Position numbers and translations under genes: made by a program. Shown piece by piece: positions 8,127-16,300 of a stretch of DNA of 64,000 bases; position 1 is the first letter of the stretch, and every line of letters starts with the position of its first letter. Source of the stretch: Chloroflexi bacterium bin125 (GTDB lineage: Bacteria; Chloroflexota; Dehalococcoidia; Bin125); the NCBI GenBank assembly GCA_002239025.1, contig MPNM01000006.1, positions 1-64,000 of the forward strand, written 5' to 3'. Under the pieces are notes generated by a model. That model made no database searches and was not told where the DNA came from. It worked only from the letters and a program-made list of their open reading frames with translations.

Positions 8127-8287
8127 GTGGTGTTCCTCTCAGCCCGCGGCGCTGTTCAGTGAAGCTCGCGGGAAAATTTTCACAGGTGGGCTCAGGTTAC
8201 CATCGCGGATTGCTAGCTTCCGCCGTCAAAGCAGCCTCCACTTCGTTCCCTGCCATTGGAGACTCGCGCGGAAGCACCCTCCCCATC

Positions 8288-8470
8288 GCAGAGACTGATG
8301 CATATCCTCCGATTCCCCTCTCCCCCCCTTGCGGGGGGAGATGTCACAGAGTGACAGAGGGGGGGCTGGCGACGACCAGATAGGGCCAACAGGCAGGGAA
8401 CCCCCCTCTGCCTTCGGCATCTCCCCCGCAAGGGGGGAGAAGGGGGAGTTTTGCATCAGTATCTGCGAGG
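8288..8470. repeat. MITE-like composite palindromic element, family A, full copy 1
   Basis: This fills most of the 397-base gap between genes. Outer inverted ends read GCAGAGACTGATGCAT and, on the other side, TTGCATCAGTATCTGC. Inside them are inner inverted ends built from CTCCCCCC-TTGC-GGGGGGAG, then GTCACAGAGTGAC, and a core around 'GACGACCAGATAGGGCC'. The same core occurs inverted at 43.3-43.5 kb. No coding capacity is evident, so it resembles a non-autonomous mobile element. Confidence 0.8.
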
Positions 8471-8523
8471 GACAGGCGGGAGGATGGCGCACCACTCTCG
8501 CCTTGGGAGAGCGCCTGGGGCGT

Positions 8524-8883
8524 CTAGTGCCGGGGACCGCGCCGATTGGGATCGGGCGACGAATCGGACAGGATGCGGGCGCTGGGCGTCTCTTCGATTA
8601 CCGGCTCAAACAGTCCGAGTTGGGGCGGACCGGTCAGGACTCCGGCGAGGGTGCCCTGGGCGTGGCCCTTTCGGAACGCCTCCGACTGGGTCCAGGCGTG
8701 AAAGGCTGACGCGTCCTCCCAGGCTGAGTAGGAGATGTAGTCTCCGGGCTCCGCGCCGCGGAGCAGCATGAACTGCACGAATCCGGGGACTTCCTGGAGA
8801 TAGCTCTCGCGCTCTTTCCAGATCTGTTCCCACTCGGCTTCACGCTCGACATTGACACTGAAGCGGTTCATGGCCAGATACAT
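8524..8883 (-). CDS. Antibiotic biosynthesis monooxygenase (ABM)-domain protein
   Basis: This 119-residue protein begins 'MYLAMNRFSVNVEREAEWE' and continues with 'VPGFVQFMLLRG' and 'DYISYSAWEDASAFHAWTQSEAF', the dimeric ferredoxin-like ABM pattern shared by heme-degrading IsdG/HmoB-like proteins and small quinone monooxygenases. The start chosen keeps the family-typical residues before 'MNRF'; the internal Met at residue 5 is possible. It has no partner gene beside it on the strand. Heme handling would fit the neighbouring metal genes but is not shown. Confidence 0.8.
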   Translation of the reverse strand: MYLAMNRFSVNVEREAEWEQIWKERESYLQEVPGFVQFMLLRGAEPGDYISYSAWEDASAFHAWTQSEAFRKGHAQGTLAGVLTGPPQLGLFEPVIEETPSARILSDSSPDPNRRGPRH

Positions 8884-8960
8884 GGTTCGCTCGAATTCTG
8901 TGAGAGATGTACGGATGGGCGCCGCATCGGGGGGCCGATCGGCGCATAGACTGAGTCTAG

Positions 8961-9332
8961 ATGAAGCGCCAGATTGTCCTGTTCACATGTCTTACTGCTG
9001 CGGTTGCCGTTGCGGTTCTGTTGCGCACGGCCTCGCCGAACCTGGACGCCGCAGCGCAAGTTGCAGAAGGTACAGGCAACCAGGAGCAACTGTCCGTCAC
9101 GCAGATCGACGACTGCACCATCACTCCGGAACAAGCGCCACAACTGGCGTCATCGGACGCGGCGCAGCCTGTCCCGTTGGCGCCAGTTGGCATTGCCGAC
9201 GTTGCTGTATCGCGGATTGCCGATGCGCGCACGAACGCTGTTGCGCCGGCTCCCGATGCGACGGTTCCTCGACCTCAACACCAGTCATTCCGGATCACGA
9301 TTCGTCCGCCTCCCGCGTCCTCCGTTGGCTAG
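8961..9332 (+). CDS. Secreted or membrane-anchored small protein, unknown
   Basis: This 123-residue protein starts 'MKRQIVLFTCLTAAVAVAVLL', a clear signal or anchor segment, and continues as a low-complexity Ala/Pro/Thr-rich exported part with no recognised domain. It precedes the lipoprotein and copper genes on the same strand, separated by 51 bases from the next start, so it may be the first gene of that block. Confidence 0.55.
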   Translation: MKRQIVLFTCLTAAVAVAVLLRTASPNLDAAAQVAEGTGNQEQLSVTQIDDCTITPEQAPQLASSDAAQPVPLAPVGIADVAVSRIADARTNAVAPAPDATVPRPQHQSFRITIRPPPASSVG

Positions 9333-9383
9333 TCGCTTTCTCGGGCCGAGCACGCATTTGCCGTGCGATGAAAGTGTGACTCT

Positions 9384-9923
9384 GTGAAGATGCTGTTGGC
9401 AGTGATGAGCGTGTTGACGATGCTGGCGTTCGCGATTGGGCTCAGCGCCTGCACTGGAACTGATAGCGACGCCATCGACGACGTTCGCACTGATGCGGCG
9501 CTGGCCACCGAGGCTGGCCAGCGAGCGCTGGTGCTAGCTGCGTTGGAGCCGTTGAATCCATTGCGATACCACCACCTCGACCGGATCATCCGCGAGGAAC
9601 ACCAGATTCCGGCGAACGCCGTAATCTGGGCGACCAGGGCTCGAGAGGTGCTCGGCTGGGTCGATTGGCCACACGAACTCCACGGCCACGTCGAGCAATA
9701 CGCGGAATGGCTCGACTCCCTGCTGGCCGCATTCCGCGAGGACGATGCGATGGCGGCGTCGGAACCATCAAAGATTACGCACGCGCTCGCCCATACCTTC
9801 GAGTCGACGCTTGAAGCCTGGCTGAGCAACGAGTCTCTCCCCGATGTTCCGGCATTAGCTGGACTTGAGCCTCCGACGCATGGCGAGAACGGCAATGCTC
9901 AACACGACGCGAACAGCGAGTAA
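9384..9923 (+). CDS. Putative lipoprotein, His-rich, unknown
   Basis: The N-terminus 'MKMLLAVMSVLTMLAFAIGLSAC' (signal with lipobox L-S-A-C) marks a lipoprotein of 179 residues. The mature part is mostly helical and holds His residues in 'RYHHLDRI', 'EEHQI' and 'PHELHGHVEQY', which could bind a metal. That is suggestive beside copper genes but unproven. It overlaps the start of the CopC-like gene, indicating one operon. Confidence 0.65.
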   Translation: MKMLLAVMSVLTMLAFAIGLSACTGTDSDAIDDVRTDAALATEAGQRALVLAALEPLNPLRYHHLDRIIREEHQIPANAVIWATRAREVLGWVDWPHELHGHVEQYAEWLDSLLAAFREDDAMAASEPSKITHALAHTFESTLEAWLSNESLPDVPALAGLEPPTHGENGNAQHDANSE

Positions 9924-10578
9924 CGGGGGCTGGCGCCGTTTGTTGGCAGCGCTGGCGCTGGCCGTCGCAGCCTGCTGGCTGCAGGTCTCCGACGTCTCGG
10001 CGCATGCTGCGTATGAGTCATCGAGTCCGTCGTTTGGAGAAGTCCTCACGCAGTCTCCGTCTGAGATCAGTGTCCGCTTCACTCAAGAGCTGTTCCGTCG
10101 AGCCGGCGCCAACTCTCTGACACTGCAACAAGTTCGTGGAGATGTTGTCGACAAATGGGATCTTCCTGAGCCAGAGATCGTCAACGATGATCGTCACGTC
10201 ATGCGACTGATTGTTGATGTGGAACTGAGACCAGGCCGGTATCTGGTGTCATGGACAAACCTGTCGGCCGAGGACGGGGACTCGGATTCGGGGTCGTATC
10301 CGTTCTACGTATCGAGGCAACCGGAGGATGACGAGATCGAGCTGGACCGGCTGATCGCTGCTGAGCTACTGATCTCTTATCCAGGAGATGATGTCGAGCA
10401 AGCGGAACCTGAGGTTGCCAATCCGGCGGCTTCCCCGACAGTCGTGCGGACTCAGTCGTCGAACAATGTGAGTCTGGGTGTCGGACCTGTCATCTGGTTG
10501 ATTGTTGGACTTGTCGCAGCGCTCATGCTTGGAGCAACTCTCGTGCTTCGGCGGACCAGGCAGAGGCGAGCTGAATGA
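9880..10578 (+). CDS. CopC-like periplasmic protein with C-terminal membrane anchor
   Basis: After a signal peptide ending 'VSDVSA', the mature protein would start with His ('HAAYESSSPSFGE'), as in CopC, where the N-terminal His is a Cu(II) ligand. The CopC/YobA-like beta-sandwich follows to about residue 155 ('PGRYLVSWTNLSAEDGDSDSGSY'). The usual Asp-Gly-His ligand segment is replaced by 'EDGDSDSG', so the His is missing. A Gln/Asn/Pro-rich linker leads to a C-terminal helix ('PVIWLIVGLVAALMLGATL'). Possible starts are TTG 9865, ATG 9880 and ATG 9895. Its stop overlaps the next gene by four bases. Confidence 0.8.
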   Translation: MARTAMLNTTRTASNGGWRRLLAALALAVAACWLQVSDVSAHAAYESSSPSFGEVLTQSPSEISVRFTQELFRRAGANSLTLQQVRGDVVDKWDLPEPEIVNDDRHVMRLIVDVELRPGRYLVSWTNLSAEDGDSDSGSYPFYVSRQPEDDEIELDRLIAAELLISYPGDDVEQAEPEVANPAASPTVVRTQSSNNVSLGVGPVIWLIVGLVAALMLGATLVLRRTRQRRAE

Positions 10579-11585
10579 AACTGCGAATCGTCGTCTTGTC
10601 GTTGTTGTCATTTGCGACGTTGTTCGTTGCTTGTGGCGGCGGCAGCGAACGAGTCGTTGAACAACGAATTCCCGCGCCTGGGACGTTTGTCTATACGCAA
10701 GGCGTCGACCTGTGGATCCAGGACGAAGATGGACCTCGTTTGCTGATTGCAGCGGGCCAGGATCAGCAGCTGTTGCATCCTGCCATCTCACCCGACGGTG
10801 AGCGCGTGGCTTACGTCGTGTTCCAACTGACGCAAGCTGAGGGTTCGACGATTGGCACTGATCTGGCAATTGCCGATCTCAGCAATCCTGAACAACAGAT
10901 TGTGGTCGAACATACGAAACAGGCAGAGTTCATCTGGAGTCCGCGCTGGTCGTCCGACGGCGAATCGCTGATCTTTACTCACGAACCCGGCGAGCTGCTG
11001 ATTCGGATTGCTCGCCTTGATCTGCAACGCGGTGTGGTTGACATCCTGCGCGAGGATGCCCGCGACGCCGATGTCTCGGCGGATGGCTCTCGGATCGTGT
11101 TTGTCAGTGCGCCCTACAGCGGCGATCCTCATCTGGTCGTGCGCGACCTCGCGGATGGCTCGGAGTTGGTGCTCGATCCCCAGCGCGAATGGCAGCCTCG
11201 GCCGTATCGCATTCCTCGATTCGTGCCTGACGCTGACGCCGTGGTGTTCTCGGCCGGGCAGTTTCTGCCGCAGGTTTCGGTGAATGCACTCGGTCTGAAT
11301 GGGCCCGAAGACTTGTGGGTGGTCGATCTGGAGACTCGTGAGCTCCTGCAGATTGCGGCGATTGGCGAAGATCAACCTGACTTTGCGATGTCGGACGATG
11401 GACGTCATGTGCTCGTCATGGGAGCGTTCGGCATCTATCTCGTGACGACCGATGCGACCGATCCTCCGTATGCCATTGCGCCCGGGGAGTTTCATGGCGG
11501 CATCGACTGGGTCGGCGGCGTCGATAACGAGGAGTGGGCGGCGATTCGCGAGTCGGTGTTCCAGATTCAGGATTCCTCGCAATGA
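10575..11585 (+). CDS. TolB-like beta-propeller lipoprotein
   Basis: 'MKLRIVVLSLLSFATLFVAC' is a signal with a lipobox Cys at residue 20. The rest shows repeated blades of the WD40-like PD40/TolB type: 'HPAISPDGERVAYV', 'SPRWSSDGESLIFT', 'DADVSADGSRIVFV', 'DFAMSDDGRHVLVM'. Such propellers serve as extracytoplasmic binding scaffolds. It lies between the two CopC-domain genes with four-base overlaps on both sides, so it is translationally coupled to copper handling. The partner is unknown. Confidence 0.8.
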   Translation: MKLRIVVLSLLSFATLFVACGGGSERVVEQRIPAPGTFVYTQGVDLWIQDEDGPRLLIAAGQDQQLLHPAISPDGERVAYVVFQLTQAEGSTIGTDLAIADLSNPEQQIVVEHTKQAEFIWSPRWSSDGESLIFTHEPGELLIRIARLDLQRGVVDILREDARDADVSADGSRIVFVSAPYSGDPHLVVRDLADGSELVLDPQREWQPRPYRIPRFVPDADAVVFSAGQFLPQVSVNALGLNGPEDLWVVDLETRELLQIAAIGEDQPDFAMSDDGRHVLVMGAFGIYLVTTDATDPPYAIAPGEFHGGIDWVGGVDNEEWAAIRESVFQIQDSSQ

Positions 11586-13792
11586 GACGGCTCGGTCTGC
11601 TGGGTCTACTGGTCGCAGCGTCGATCGGCTTGGCGGTCGGGATCGTCAGTTCGGCTGGCACGGCCGATGCTCACGCCTTGCTTGCTCGCGCGGATCCGCC
11701 GATCAACGCCTCGCTGCGAGAGTCGCCGACGCGGATCACGCTGTTCATGACCGAGCAGCTGCAGCGCAGCCATAGCTCGGTCCAGATTCTCGATAGCGCA
11801 GGTCAACGTCGCGACATTGGCGAGACTGGTTTCTCTGACGCTGTGCCGACGCAGATGAGCGTAGGCGTGCTGCGTCTCGACCCTGGCGTCTACACGGTCG
11901 TCTGGGAGACCTTGTCCGAAGTTGACGGTCATACCTGGACCGGGTCGTATGTGTTCTCGGTGCTGAATCCGGATGGTTCGGCTCCGGCGGGCAGCGGTGT
12001 GGTCGTCGACCTCAATCGTCCCGGACCGCCGGTCGCAGCCGACGCTGTGGTCAAGGCGATCGGACTTGTGGCGCTGGTGTTGTTCGTGGGGGCGATGGTG
12101 ATGTCCTTTGTACTGAAACCGTCTCCGCTCTCGACCTTGTTGCCACTCATGGCGACGATGGTTTTGCTCGGTGTCGCGACAACCGGCTATGAAGCCATCG
12201 CCGGCGCGCTGCGTCTCAGTGAGATTGGCTTCCTGGGCGACGTCCTGTTTGATACTCGGAACGGGCTCTGGCTGCAGCAGCGCTGGTATGTGCTGATCGT
12301 TGCGGCTCTGGCGATCAGTGTGCGGTTCATTCGTCCGACGGCGCTCGGTGACAGTGGATTACGGGCATTGTTGTTTGTGCTGGCTGTCGCCTGGTTGGCC
12401 TCGACCTCGGCGATTTCTCACGGCGCGGCAGTCGGCTCAGGATGGATCTGGGGCACGCTGTTCGATGCGTTGCACCTGGCTGCTGCAGCGGTCTGGATTG
12501 GCAGTCTCGTCAGTCTGATCTTGACGCTGCGGTCCCGACCGGGCGAGCGCGTGGAGTTGGTCCGGCGATTCTCGATACTGGCCGTGTCGACCGTGCCCAT
12601 CCTCGCCGCCGCCGGTCTGATTTCGGCGCTCATCCAGATTCCTCAAGTCAGCGGTCTGTTTGAGACCGATTGGGGACTGGCGTTCCTGATCAAGATCGTT
12701 GTCTTACTTGCGCTGTTCGCTGCCGCAGGCGCAAATGCGTTCCTCTTGAGGCCTCGCGACGCTGCAGAGGCGGGAGGTGATTCCGGCCTTGCCAGGCGGT
12801 TCTCGATGCTGATGCGGGTCGAGGCCGTGTTGGGTCTCGCTGTGATCGCGGCTTCTGCTGCGTTGACTCAGCTTCCTTCGCCCGCCAGCGCTCAGCCGGA
12901 GATTGAACAGAAGGACAACACGATTATCGAGACGGTCGCTCGGGGCGACATTGTCGCCTCGCTTGAGGTCTCGCCAAATCTGGTCGGATTCAACACCTGG
13001 ACGGCGACGATCGAAGATCCTGCGGACAATCCGGTAGAGGATCTACTGCTCCGCTTCCGCTACGAGGATTCGAGCGTAGGCCCAGTGACGGTTAGGACTG
13101 AGCCTCTTGGCGATGGCCGATTCCGGCTCGAAGGCGCCTACTTTGGCCTGCCCGGAGAGTGGACGATCGAGATGGAATTGCGTCGCGCGTCGGGGGATGA
13201 CCTCGTTGTCGCCGTGTTGAGCGATGTGGAGTCCGGGTTCCAGGCGTCGCCGTTTGCCGCCGACCGAGGCGGCGCGCTGGCCTTGCCACTGGCACAGATG
13301 GACTGGAACGGTGTGGGCGCGCTGTGGGCATTCGTGATTGGCGGACTGGCCTGGATCAATCGGCCTCGCCTGCGAGCCGCGTTCGGTCCGAGAGCGGCCG
13401 ACGGCGCATTTGTCTCGGGACTTCTGGGATTGATTGTCGCCGTGGTGCTGCTGACCGGCTTGCACGTCGAGCCGGGACGCACGCTGGCCAATCCGGTCGA
13501 GCGGACGGCTGAGTCGGTTGAACGTGGGGCCGGCCTGTTTGCCGCCAACTGCGTATCCTGCCACGGGGATACCGGAGCTGGCGATGGTCCGTTGGCGGAC
13601 TCGTTGCCTGCGCCGCCGGCCAACTTCACAGTGCATGTGCCATTCCATCCCGACGGCGTGCTGTTCGCCTGGATCACGGACGGGATTCGAGGTACCGGGA
13701 TGCCGGCCTGGTCGCCGCAGTTGTCCGACCAGGAGCGCTGGGATTTGGTCAACTTCTTGCGGGCCAGTTTTGATGTTCCGGGCGCCCAATGA
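11582..13792 (+). CDS. CopC-CopD-cytochrome c fusion, copper/redox membrane protein
   Basis: This 736-residue fusion starts with a signal ending 'GTADA' and mature His31, then a CopC domain with Asp115 and His117 in 'EVDGHTWTG', completing the Cu(II) site. Next are about eight transmembrane segments of the CopD/PCuAC-region type, with 'SAISHGAAVGSGWIWG' and 'DALHLAAAAVWIGSLVSL'. An extracytoplasmic beta-rich region follows, then two more membrane helices, and last a class I cytochrome c domain with CVSCH at 657-661 and axial Met near 707 ('GTGMPAW'). The start is fixed by a four-base overlap with the previous gene. It may link copper import to electron transfer. Confidence 0.9.
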   Translation: MRRLGLLGLLVAASIGLAVGIVSSAGTADAHALLARADPPINASLRESPTRITLFMTEQLQRSHSSVQILDSAGQRRDIGETGFSDAVPTQMSVGVLRLDPGVYTVVWETLSEVDGHTWTGSYVFSVLNPDGSAPAGSGVVVDLNRPGPPVAADAVVKAIGLVALVLFVGAMVMSFVLKPSPLSTLLPLMATMVLLGVATTGYEAIAGALRLSEIGFLGDVLFDTRNGLWLQQRWYVLIVAALAISVRFIRPTALGDSGLRALLFVLAVAWLASTSAISHGAAVGSGWIWGTLFDALHLAAAAVWIGSLVSLILTLRSRPGERVELVRRFSILAVSTVPILAAAGLISALIQIPQVSGLFETDWGLAFLIKIVVLLALFAAAGANAFLLRPRDAAEAGGDSGLARRFSMLMRVEAVLGLAVIAASAALTQLPSPASAQPEIEQKDNTIIETVARGDIVASLEVSPNLVGFNTWTATIEDPADNPVEDLLLRFRYEDSSVGPVTVRTEPLGDGRFRLEGAYFGLPGEWTIEMELRRASGDDLVVAVLSDVESGFQASPFAADRGGALALPLAQMDWNGVGALWAFVIGGLAWINRPRLRAAFGPRAADGAFVSGLLGLIVAVVLLTGLHVEPGRTLANPVERTAESVERGAGLFAANCVSCHGDTGAGDGPLADSLPAPPANFTVHVPFHPDGVLFAWITDGIRGTGMPAWSPQLSDQERWDLVNFLRASFDVPGAQ

Positions 13793-13880
13793 ACTCTGGT
13801 CAACTGGTACGCTGGAGCCAACCGACTGAGAAGGACGCTGCTCGCTCTCGTAGTGTCGCCTCCCCTGACAGGAACAGATC

Positions 13881-14915
13881 ATGGTCACCGCGATAGAAAA
13901 CCCGGGACTCAACCTTGACTGGCTGAACCTGGAAACCGACGACGAGTTCGACATCCAGACGGGGCGCAAGGGCGTCACGCTGCAGTCAATCAACCAGCGC
14001 ATGGCCGGCGCCGATGGCGTTGACCAGGCCGATTGGCGTTCGTTCGCACCGCGCGGCATCGAGGCCGACCCGCGATCCAACGCGCACGCTCGCCAGTACC
14101 GCGACAAGGGCGATGTCTGGTCCGAGTCGGCGATGCTGCTCTACGAAGAGGCGCTACAGCGCCAGTGGTCTTCGGCCCGTGACATTCCCTGGGATACGAT
14201 CGGCGATCAGCCGGACGACATCGAAAAGGCGATGTGCACGCTGTGTACGTTCCTCACCCAGGTCGAGTTTATCGCCGGTGACGTTCCGGGCCGCTTCCTT
14301 GAGTCGGTCCACCCCGACTTCTTTGAGTCGCAGCTTTTCCTCGGTACGCAGCTCATGGACGAAGCGCGTCACCTTGACGTGTTCCGCAAGCGCGTATTGG
14401 TCAACGGCGGCGGGATGTCGCCGGCCGGCCTTGGCGCGGTGGGCCTGCTCGCGATTGATGACTTCACCGAGATGACCGCGATCCTGCACCTCTTCGCCGA
14501 GGGCCTGGTCCAGTCGCTCTTCCGCATGGGCGAGCTGATTGGCCAGAATGAAGCCGAGAAGCGTATGTTCCGCCTGTCGGCGCAGGACGAGTCGCGTCAC
14601 CTGGCCTTCGGTGTCACGCACACCAAGTACACCGTCGAGACGCAGCCCTGGCGCAAGGAAGAACTGCACCACTACCTCGACATCAACGAGACCGTGCAGA
14701 ACACGCAGGCCGGCCTGACGACGAACCCGATCACCGGTGAGGCACTGGCCGTGCTCGCCGGCGGCGGCATCGAGTACCTCGACGAGGGCTACAACCTGGT
14801 CATGCTGATGCGCAAGAAGCAGATCAACGAGTACTACCACCGTCTGCAGGTGGTCGGACTCGGCGACCGGCTCGACCGGATGGCGCCAGACCTGCGCGAG
14901 TTGATCACTGTCTAG
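13881..14915 (+). CDS. R2-like ferritin-fold diiron protein (probable oxidase/oxygenase), complete metal site
   Basis: This 344-residue protein has six candidate metal ligands of the R2/ferritin-like carboxylate-bridged fold: Glu129 ('FLTQVEF'), Glu161 and His164 ('MDEARH'), Glu207 ('HLFAEGLV'), and Glu237 and His240 ('QDESRH'). Annotation pipelines may label such proteins ribonucleotide reductase beta, but no R1 gene or R2 C-terminal tail is present, so an R2-like ligand-binding oxidase or N-oxygenase is more likely. It is followed 63 bases later by a degenerate paralog. Substrate unknown. Confidence 0.8.
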   Translation: MVTAIENPGLNLDWLNLETDDEFDIQTGRKGVTLQSINQRMAGADGVDQADWRSFAPRGIEADPRSNAHARQYRDKGDVWSESAMLLYEEALQRQWSSARDIPWDTIGDQPDDIEKAMCTLCTFLTQVEFIAGDVPGRFLESVHPDFFESQLFLGTQLMDEARHLDVFRKRVLVNGGGMSPAGLGAVGLLAIDDFTEMTAILHLFAEGLVQSLFRMGELIGQNEAEKRMFRLSAQDESRHLAFGVTHTKYTVETQPWRKEELHHYLDINETVQNTQAGLTTNPITGEALAVLAGGGIEYLDEGYNLVMLMRKKQINEYYHRLQVVGLGDRLDRMAPDLRELITV

Positions 14916-14978
14916 CAGTCGCAGCCGACCGGCAGCAAGTATCACGACCACCAGACCCCGGAACGGACGGGAACCATC

Positions 14979-16253
14979 ATGCCGCCTCTCTCACCAGCGC
15001 AGAAGATGCGCGCTCAAGTCCGTGGCTGGCCGGCCGATTTGATCGAGCGGGTTGAGAACTCAAACACTTCGGGCCGCCAGATCGACAACATCCTGAACAT
15101 CTCGATCGAGCCCGACCGAGTCAGCAAGTGGCTCGAGTTCGTTGACGACAATCCGGAGCACCCGTTCGCGGGGGCTCAGCTGATCATGTTCGAGGATGGT
15201 GGCGAGACGGGACTCAAGCCGACCGCGTCCGAAGACGGGATGCGCTTGAGCGATGTCGACATTGGCTCATACGGTCACGTGCCTGATGTCTGGGGTTACC
15301 GCAACGATCTTCCACGGGGGACCAAGCCGGTTCCTGGCATGTACATGCCCGCCGGCTACGCGATTTACGACCGTACAGAAATCTGGGCGGATGGCGTCGC
15401 CGACCTCTACGAAGACGCGATTCGCGACCGCTGGATTCCGGCCACCGATCTCGATTGGGAGAATCGCGAAGAGCTGGCTCCCGAGGTCGAGCGCGCGACT
15501 GGACAGATCTGCGCGGTCTACTCGACCTACGGCATCGCCGAGCAAAAGGTGATCTCGAAGTGGCTGGAGGAGATTTCCTACGGTTTCCACGAGGTCAAGT
15601 TGTTCCTTGCGACGCAGGTCTATGACGCCGGCCGCAAGGTTGAGGCGTTGCGCAAGCGCGCGCTGCATGGCTCGGGGATTATCGGCAAGGCGCCGCTCTC
15701 GGATGTTTCCGAGTCCTGGTACAACGCGCTGACGTTCACCGACATGATCATCGCGTTGGACGTGGTCTACAAGTCCTACGAGTTGACCGCGTTCGAGTGC
15801 GCGACCGACTGGGCGCGCTCCGACTTCGACCGGGACCTCTTCGCCCGTCTGGCGGAAGACAGCAAGCGACACCTTGAGTACGGTCTCAAGCACCTCGAGT
15901 GGTACAACCGCTATGCCGAACGCGCCGAGATGGAGTTGCCAATCTTCTTCATCAAGGCTGAAGGTGGTCTCGCCTCTGAGATGGCGCAGTCGCCGATCGA
16001 GCGCGAAGCGCTGGCGGTGCTCTATGCCGATGGCGTCGAACGTCTCGATGCCGGAGTCGAAGAGCTGCGAAAACTGCGCGAGAAGCAGTACCACGATTAT
16101 CTGCATCGCCTGCACGATCACGGTTTCAACCGGATTGGCGAGGCCGCGGGCATTCTTGGTCTGGCTACGCAGGACCCGTTGCTCAAGGCACTCACTCCCG
16201 AGGCACTGACCGAGGGAGCCACAGCAGGCACCACGGCCACGGACCGCGACTAG
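14979..16253 (+). CDS. Degenerate paralog of the R2-like diiron protein, metal ligands lost
   Basis: This 424-residue protein aligns without gaps to the preceding diiron protein over both ligand regions. At the six ligand positions it has Gly185, Ala217, Lys220, Lys265, Ser295 and His298, so five of six are lost ('YDAGRK' for 'MDEARH', 'EDSKRH' for 'QDESRH'). Helix framework residues remain, including 'LRKRAL' and the C-terminal 'EALAVL.DG'. It has about 55 extra N-terminal residues. It is most simply a non-catalytic partner in a heteromer, like Rnr4 with Rnr2 in yeast ribonucleotide reductase; this is inference. Confidence 0.8.
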   Translation: MPPLSPAQKMRAQVRGWPADLIERVENSNTSGRQIDNILNISIEPDRVSKWLEFVDDNPEHPFAGAQLIMFEDGGETGLKPTASEDGMRLSDVDIGSYGHVPDVWGYRNDLPRGTKPVPGMYMPAGYAIYDRTEIWADGVADLYEDAIRDRWIPATDLDWENREELAPEVERATGQICAVYSTYGIAEQKVISKWLEEISYGFHEVKLFLATQVYDAGRKVEALRKRALHGSGIIGKAPLSDVSESWYNALTFTDMIIALDVVYKSYELTAFECATDWARSDFDRDLFARLAEDSKRHLEYGLKHLEWYNRYAERAEMELPIFFIKAEGGLASEMAQSPIEREALAVLYADGVERLDAGVEELRKLREKQYHDYLHRLHDHGFNRIGEAAGILGLATQDPLLKALTPEALTEGATAGTTATDRD

Positions 16254-16300
16254 CTGAGTCCGGCCGTCGCAGTCGCCGGCTTCTCGCGTATCATTGCGCC

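Noticed and set aside
13881-14915. Ribonucleotide reductase beta subunit
   Set aside because: No R1 or NrdA-like gene is nearby and the downstream paralog is degenerate; an R2-like oxidase fits better.
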